DNA of 64,000 nucleotides. Origin: Oncomelania hupensis. Its lineage: Eukaryota; Mollusca; Gastropoda; Littorinimorpha; Pomatiopsidae. The notes under the pieces were generated by a model, which saw only the letters and a list, made by a program, of their open reading frames with translations, had not been told where the DNA came from and did no database searches. Positions 57,595 through 64,000 of the stretch are shown here, piece after piece (the first letter of the stretch is position 1; each line of letters begins with the position of its first letter). The DNA lies in contig CM072512.1 in NCBI GenBank assembly GCA_036898135.1, positions 10,352,428 through 10,416,427 on the forward strand. Reading direction: 5' to 3'. Position numbers and translations under genes: made by a program.

Positions 57595-57775
57595 GAGGGT
57601 ACAGGTAGGTTGCAAGGGGGGTACGGAAGGTATCAAGGGGGTATGGGGAGGTATCAAGTGGGTTCGAGGAGGTATCAAGGGGTATGGTGAGGCATCATAG
57701 GGTGGTGGGGGGCGGGGAGATATCAGGGGGGGGTATGGTGAGGTATCAAAGGGGATATGGGGAGGTATCATCGTC
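57595..57775. repeat. G-rich minisatellite (gaggtatcaagggggtatgg)
   Basis: About eight degenerate 20-24-bp units with G-runs of 3-8 on the plus strand, inside the Helitron near its 3' end; related G-rich sequence begins at about 57440. Confidence 0.85.
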
Positions 57776-58147
57776 CAAATGAAACTCGCAGACAACAGTT
57801 GTCTCTCTGTCTACATTTTAAACAGCAACCTGTGTACCCTGGCTTGCCAGGGTACAAAAACCACTAGTCAAATAATAAACCGACTTCAATTCGTTAATCA
57901 AAAATATACAATTATCCACCATCTTCATCACCTCCCTATTCCATCCTTGACACTAATATCAAAATTATTTATTATTAATTTTTTTACACAACAATTAAAA
58001 TATGATCATTGTAAATTAATATTACGTTTATTAACATTTCAATGATAAACAATATATACCTGCAGACACAGCTGCGAGAAGTTCAAAACAACCACTCCGT
58101 GGTAGAGTCAAGAAAAGAATAAATATATTTTTAAATGTACATTGGTG

Positions 58148-58784
58148 TAGCTGTGTAATTTTAGTACAACAAGGCACTTTTTGATGACAGTGTAATGTGC
58201 TCTTTCACCATTTGACTATAATATAAAACAACTTTACTAAAATCGACACGCAACAAGTAAATTCAACTGCCTTAGCTCGCCAAGTCGTGTGTTGCGTGTA
58301 ATCATACAAGAGAGGAGTTTAGGTTGACCTCTAAACTCATGAGGTCACACTCTCAGGCCAGCAACGATGACCTTTCAGTCTTGCGACAAGGTGCGCGGGT
58401 TATGAGCCCCGATTACTGCAGTCGCCGGAACCGATAGTCGCTCAAACATAGTCGTGGCACCCCCCTCGACTAGCGGGTGTCAAGGCACACAAACTCTGCA
58501 TTCGGCCTACCTTTTATTAGAACTCCGTGTGCGAGTGTGTTTGTGTGCTTTTGTTTGCTGACGTCACACACCTGTGTAACCTTTGGGCTGTTGGTCACGG
58601 GAATACATGCATTGGTGTTGGCAGAGAAATAAATGTTTAGGTATTTGTAAACACGGTGTGGTCAAGAAACTCCATGCCAGACATGCTTCAGCTTATTCCG
58701 GGCAGAAGAGGGAATGTTTGCGTAGATGGCATAACTATAAACTAGGTTAGGATCAAGGAGTGCATGCCGGACATGTTTATTGTA
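58148..58784. other. No gene recognised
   Basis: Unique-looking sequence between repeat C and the right copy of the segmental duplication. Confidence 0.5.
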
Positions 58785-60389
58785 AGCTATAGTGAAAAGT
58801 GTATGGGGTCGGGACCAAGTACCAGACCTGTTTACGGCTGGATGAAGAGATATGGTCAGCTAATAAGGTTATATATAATCTTTTAATCAGTAGTTGATAT
58901 TCTTCCTTTAGGAATGTACATTTTAATAGGCGCTTGTGTTGTTTTTATTGGTTTTGTATATTGTTGAATGTATCATTTTGCATGATAGGATTATGTGAGG
59001 AAACGACCCTTTATTACAGTGAATGTACTTGGTACCGTTATCGGCCCAGGAGTTCACGAGGTCAGCAGGCAAGATCAAAGTTAGATCGTAGAATAATATC
59101 TCCCTGTTAATGTCCAGACCCCCTCGGAAGAGGACGTCAACACCATCAACACCATGCAGATGGTTATGCTTGTTGTTTGGTTTTTTGGAATGTGAGTGAA
59201 TAGATCTAAATTGCTTTTAATGTTTTTATCTTTGAATTATTCACCGAAGCGCATGGCAAATTTTTCTAATATTTCAAGCGAATAAAAGTTTTATATCTTA
59301 TGTCAATTTTTTCCACAATATATTTGAATAAGCTTTCAATAAGAAAATCAGTCAATCTGTTGTCGCCATAAAGCTTTTTTTTTTAAACTCCCCCCTCCCC
59401 CTCCTTCTCTCTCTCTCTATCTCTCTCTCTCTCTCTTTCTCTCTTTCTCTCTTAGATAAATCTGTTTAGTTAGCTGAGCTTTTGTACAAGCATTGTTAAT
59501 GCCTTGTACTTCCAAAAACAAGGACCCAAAAGGCTGACTCTTTTGGGGGCACAGCCGAATGAAGGGAATTTTTAAACACCGTAATAGATAAGTAAAGATT
59601 AAAAACAAAAATAGGACTTTAATGTAAAGAAAGAAAGAAAAAAACACTATTAACATTAATTAGCAATCAGCCCAACCAAAAACAACACACGTTCACAAAC
59701 ATAACCCAAAACAACACACATTCACACACATAACCAAAAACAACACACATTCACACACATAATTAAAAACAACACACATACACACATGGTTCGTTCCATG
59801 TTATGCAGCAAAATCAAAATCAAAAGTAGGCGGAAGCCACGGGGCGACGGGATTAATAGCACGACTAGTGCTAAAAATAGAACAGGTTGAGCGACTTCCA
59901 AGGCGCACGCTCCCCATACCCAGTGGGCGGCACAGCTCGGTTGACTTCACGGGCGTCCGAACTAACGTCGTCCTACTATTGGTAGCGTTTTTCATAGTAT
60001 GTTGTATTTTGTCAAGCGTGTTTTGCTTCCCCTTTTATCGTTCAATACTTGCTGATTAGTTCGACTTACTAACAATACTATTTTTGAAAACCATGAAAGA
60101 CTTGAACGTTTAGGTACATAATAGAAATTGGAACGCACTAACCAATAGCCAAGTTTGATAGAATTATGTTTGCTATTTATCAATTTAAAAAAATTAATCC
60201 CCACCTTCCCCCAAATTTGCACATTCGATTCCATATAGAACAAGCTATAAACAATTTAAGGGAGGCAACAATTGATGAACCGTTAAAACAGGGGGAATCA
60301 CTCACTTTCAGAACCAAAATGGAAAATTAAAACTGTAGCGGTTGGTCTAAGCAACTAAAGCCCACTTTATTATTGTTTAATGCAATAAC

Positions 60390-60686
60390 GGGGTGTCGGA
60401 TAGTGCAGTGGTTGGAGCACTCGCTACTGTGTCGAAAGTGAAGCACCGTCCGGTGAGGTTAGCACTTGGATGGGTGACCGCTAAGGTGTGAAGCGACAAA
60501 CAACAACGCCCCCAGTTGACTCAACTGTGATTGAGTACCTACTCTCTTGAGGGTGGGGAAGGTAAAGCAGCGAGGGAGAGAGTTGGGCATCACCCTCATT
60601 ACGCTGGCCCAAGATAAGTGTGATCTCCAACATCACGCTCCCCTACGGCCACAAGGCTATGGGACTACCTTTACCTTTTTTTTTTT
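60390..60686 (+). mobile_element. Composite tRNA/5S-like SINE
   Basis: 297 bp with the target duplication AATAAC at 60384-60389 and 60687-60692, and the empty site at 1649-1654. The head has the A-box-like TAGTGCAGTGGTTGGAG. It is followed at about 60456-60482 by GGTTAGCACTTGGATGGGTG, which closely resembles the 5S rRNA internal promoter region. It ends with an 11-base T-run. The body holds no open frame. Confidence 0.88.
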
Positions 60687-60728
60687 AATAACAATGCCAA
60701 TATTAGTGTAAACCTGTTTTCGCCAAAA

Positions 60729-62866
60729 TAAGATAAGATAAGATAAGATAAGATATTACTTTATTAATCCAAAAGCATGGAAATTACATTGTCTGTCAAT
60801 TAAACATGTCCATTCATTCTTCTTTTACACACACATAAATATTTATACATTATTAATGATCTTCAAACACATGGACATATTTTCAAAATGCAGATATTTC
60901 AATTAAGCATTAAAACGGATTAACGTAAGAACAGATAAATATGAGAATTTAAAACTTATTAGTGTGTAAACATATAAACTATTTATACAAAAACAGTAGT
61001 TAAAAAAAATTAAAAAGTAAACTAACTAAGCTGCATGCGAGTTGTAGAGTATGTTTAGTAAGACCTACCGACTTGTTTGTTATGTGCTTGAATGGCAAGT
61101 GGTATGAATGAGTTCCTGTACCTATTTGATGTTCCCGCTGGTGCCCTAAAACGTCCACTCCTGTCTATCCGTCGAGAGTCAAATTCAAAGAAAAGTGGAT
61201 GGTTACTGTCAGCCAAAATTGCAGTCAGCTTTTTTGTCACTTGTCTGCTATGTATCGTCGCTATGTCATCCTGTTCCCTCCCAACCACCCCACTAGCCCT
61301 TTTTATCTGTTTGTCCAATCTTCGTTTTTCTGTTTGTGATACGTTTCCTCCCCAACATGAGATTCCAAAAGAAATGATGCTTCCTATTACAGCTGTATAA
61401 AACATTTGTAAAATTTCCTGTTTTACATTAAAGGATCTCAGTTTTCTTAAACAAAACATTCTACTTTGCAGTCGCTTGTAAATGTATTTTGTGTTATCTT
61501 TCCAAGTGATTCTATCATCGATAACCACACCTAAATACTTAAATGCATGCACTCTCTCTACTTCTTCTCCTTTGATAAAGATAGGATTAAAATCAAACTT
61601 GTTTCCCTTCCTAAAATCAATTATCATTTCTTTTGTTTTGCTTACATTAAGATCTAGAAAATTTGAATCACACCAGTTAACAAAGCTATCTATTTCATCT
61701 CTGTACATGTTGTCCATGTTGTTGGTAATAAGACCAGAGAGTGCCGTGTCGTCTGCAAATTTTATCAGGGGACAGGATTCGTGCTTTTGTCTATGGTCTG
61801 CGGTGTACAAAGAAAAGAAAAAAGGTGCTAGAACAGTTCCTTGAGGGGCTCCTGTATTAGTCAACACAATATTAGAATTGTATACAATAGAATTGGAATT
61901 GTTTTGAACTCTGACAAACTGAGATCTATTTGTAAGATAGTCAAAAATCCATAGAATAGTTCTAATATCAACATTCATGCCTGCTAGTTTTTGAACAAGT
62001 GAATGGCATTGCTTAGTATTAAAAGCACTACTAAAATCAAAGAACATAAGCCTGACACAAGAATTTGCATTTTCTAAATGTGAGTACATTTTGTTGAGGA
62101 CAAAAAGAACAGCGTCTTCAACATTTCTCTTACTTCTATAGGCAAACTGCAGTGGGTCAATAAAATCTGATACTAAAACATATAACTTATTAAGAACAAA
62201 TATTTCAAAAACTTTCATCGTGACAGAGGTTAAAGCAACAGGGCGAAGATCATTAAAAACTTTGACTGGATTCTTTTTAGGAACAGGTACTAAGCATGAC
62301 ATCTTCCAAAGAGTAGGTACAACAGACTGAGTAAAAGACATGTTAAACAGAACAGTACAAATACCAGCAAGTTGGTTAGCACATGTTTTTAGTAACTTAG
62401 GTGTAACTTTGTCAGGACCAGCAGCCTTTCGAGTGTTTAACTTAGTAAATGCTAAGCTTACATCCTCCTCACTAACTAATTGACTTTCAACTTCTCCTTC
62501 CTCCCCTTTCCTCCCCATTAATCCTTCCCTTAACTGCTCTCTCTGACTAGAAAAATCTTGACAGTCAAAACGACAGTAGAACTTATTGAGGTCATTTACA
62601 TATTCTTGAGTACATTCCCCAAGTTGTGCACTCCCCCCTTTCTTACCTTTGAACCCAGACATTAATCCCATTCCATCCCACACTCTTTGTATATTATTTT
62701 CTGTAAAATGTTCCTCAATTTTTTCCTTGTATTTTTCTTTCCCTTTTCGACTGTCCTTGTTTATTTCTTTCTGTATCTGTTTCTTAGTTTCTTTATCTAA
62801 ATTGTTCTTGTAAGCCTGTTTCTTTTTGTTCAAAGTTAATTTAGTTTCCTTGGTGATGTAGGGTTA
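60729..62866 (-). mobile_element. Rex1/Babar-like LINE, 5'-truncated
   Basis: Bounded by the duplicated host sequence and absent at 1688-1691 in the left copy. Its 3' end (left) is a (TCTTA)n tail on the minus strand at 60729-60753. At most 3 bp of target duplication is visible. Confidence 0.9.
61055..62866 (-). pseudogene. LINE reverse transcriptase ORF, C-terminal part
   Basis: The minus-strand frame is open from the 5' junction at 62866 to the stop at 61055, about 600 residues. RT blocks are visible in order: RKAAGPDKVTPKLLK, LRPVALTSVTMKVFE, DPLQFAYRSKRNVEDA, FFDFSSAFNT, GAPQGTVLAPFFF and FADDTALS (catalytic YxDD-type motif as FADD), then a C-terminal region with KTKEMIIDFRK and FKYLGVVIDD. 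The pattern fits the Rex1/Babar branch near CR1. There are no stops within it, so the copy is young. The endonuclease domain expected upstream is absent, and the coding sequence begins at the insertion junction, so it is 5'-truncated rather than rearranged. Confidence 0.9.
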
Positions 62867-63492
62867 ATTAAACGAAGCCTTGGAATTGGGGGCTTCTAAG
62901 ATTTAGTTTTCTGATTCAGTTAATACAGGACATTCAAACAATATCATCATACATGTCCAATAGGCCAGTTATCAAGAACAAATGACATGATTACAGAACT
63001 TTGTATTCCAACAATTATTCCTAAGTAAAGATACTTTTAGTAAAGCAGGTCAAATCTCACAACTCATGCTGATTAACTGTTCATTAGCTTTTGGGTAAGT
63101 CCGCAACTTCAGGAATGTAAGAGCCAGACGTCAAAACAAACGCACACACACGCTCCACACGAAAATACTGCCAAAGCTGTTTCTTGAAAGCAAGATCCTA
63201 AAAGTTCACAACAACAGAGAAAAATAACATACATTTAAAATAAAATACCTTAAAACGGCATTATTTCTCTGAAAGTTGCTAACTCCAGCAAACTCCATTC
63301 CCCTTTTCATTAGGAGAGATAACTAAAACTTGTTTTACTGTACACACAAACCTTTTGCCTAATTAGTGTGAAAGTTGAGATGCCATCACTTCACAATGCT
63401 GCTTTTGCAACGCTTACAAACAAGCCCGTTTGTATTCAATGACTAGGTCCCTGGAATCTCGGGTAGTCATGTTCGATTATAAAACTTTCTAC

Positions 63493-63880
63493 AGATGATG
63501 ATGATAATGATGACCAGTACGACGACGACGATGATGATGATGTGGATGATGATGATGACAATGATGATGTGGATGATGATGACGATGATATGGATGGTGT
63601 GGAAGATGATGATGACGATGATGGATGTGGATGCTGATGTGGATAATGATCATGATGACGACGATGATGCTGTGGATAATGATGATGATAATCATAATAA
63701 TAATAATGATTATGATGTGGAGGACGATGAGGATGAATAGACATGTAGTATGAACAGGATGAGGAGGATAATGAATATGATGATGAGGAGGAGGCAAATG
63801 CTGATGATAAGGAAGTGGATGATGATGATGATGACGATAACGATGATGATTATGATGATGATGATGATGATGATGTATAT
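63493..63880. repeat. Imperfect (GAT)n tract, right copy
   Basis: Counterpart of 6383-6771 with different unit numbers. Confidence 0.92.
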
Positions 63881-64000
63881 GTAAGGCGCACCATCCCAAG
63901 CTAGCATCATGCTCAGTGTGCTTAGAAACTAGCGCTTCATTCTGGCATAATTTACCTTAAAACAGACCGTATAATAAAGATCAAAGAAACTAAATAATAT

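Larger units (their letters stand above)
56533..57867 (+). mobile_element. Non-autonomous Helitron (1335 bp)
   Basis: The 5' end is TCTATATATATAAATTGC after a host A. The 3' end is CTAG before a host T, preceded 8 bases earlier by a hairpin with a 9-bp perfect stem (GTACCCTGG / CCAGGGTAC) and a CTTG loop. There are no inverted ends and no target duplication. The empty site in C copy 1 (ttcaaa/tcaaataatg) shows insertion exactly between A and T. These are the defining Helitron features. The interior holds a tRNA-like sequence, ATT arrays and a G-rich minisatellite, and no Rep/helicase frame. Confidence 0.9.
55829..58147 (-). mobile_element. Repeat C, copy 3, interrupted by a SINE and a Helitron
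   Basis: C sequence is present at 55829-56005, 56416-56532 and 57868-58147. It is collinear with copy 1, with two insertions between the blocks. The homology ends near 58147, short of the TGTCACGG end. Confidence 0.8.
58785..64000. repeat. Segmental duplication, right copy
   Basis: Direct-orientation match to 1-1972 and 6035-6895, with scattered substitutions and small indels. It carries a SINE and a LINE absent from the left copy, and lacks the foldback element. It continues past the window edge. Confidence 0.92.

Overview
This window is eukaryotic, repeat-dominated DNA, most likely from a marine invertebrate. A mollusc is my best guess, from the mix of Gmr1-like Ty3/gypsy elements, tRNA-derived SINEs, CR1/Rex1/I-type LINEs, very abundant ATT, GA and GAA microsatellites, and a PAN-tectonin lectin-like gene. 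There is no bacterial-style gene organisation. Only one host gene can be supported: two exons at 45912-46159 and 46524-47362. Almost everything else is mobile elements, their remains, and tandem repeats.

Layout. (1) 1-6895 is one copy of a segmental duplication whose other copy is 58785-64000; each copy carries insertions the other lacks, so empty sites can be read directly. The left copy holds a 4.06 kb foldback-type element (1973-6034) built of near-palindromic ATTCTATG-type satellite. The right copy holds a tRNA/5S-like composite SINE (60390-60686) and a 5'-truncated Rex1/Babar-like LINE (about 60729-62866). (2) 7-11.6 kb is a mosaic of retroposons, a LINE 3' end, a SINE, a possible DNA transposon and an 18-bp minisatellite. 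(3) 11665-38995 is one LTR retrotransposon of family B, with 625-bp LTRs and target duplication AACAC. Its gag-pol frame is split by a triple tandem array of family A (13661-34923: LTR-body-LTR-body-LTR-body-LTR), which is flanked by a single ATCTC duplication. (4) 40.8-44.2 kb is a 27-bp minisatellite invaded by an I-type LINE and by a TIR element. (5) 45.9-47.4 kb is the PAN-tectonin gene. (6) 47.8-53.85 kb is a decayed second B element joined to an inverted B LTR, both inside a repeat (C) that looks like a solo LTR. (7) 53.85-58.15 kb contains a LINE 3' end, a second retroposon D, and a third C copy split by a SINE and a Helitron with diagnostic ends.

How it fits together. The nesting gives a relative chronology: the B insertion, then the A insertion into B gag, then expansion of A to three units by recombination. 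Families A and B both place integrase before reverse transcriptase, as in the Gmr1-like branch of Ty3/gypsy. Family B also lacks RNase H in both copies. Instead it ends in a 70-bp duplicate of its own RT coding sequence. Statements about identity and age are from reading by eye, not computed.
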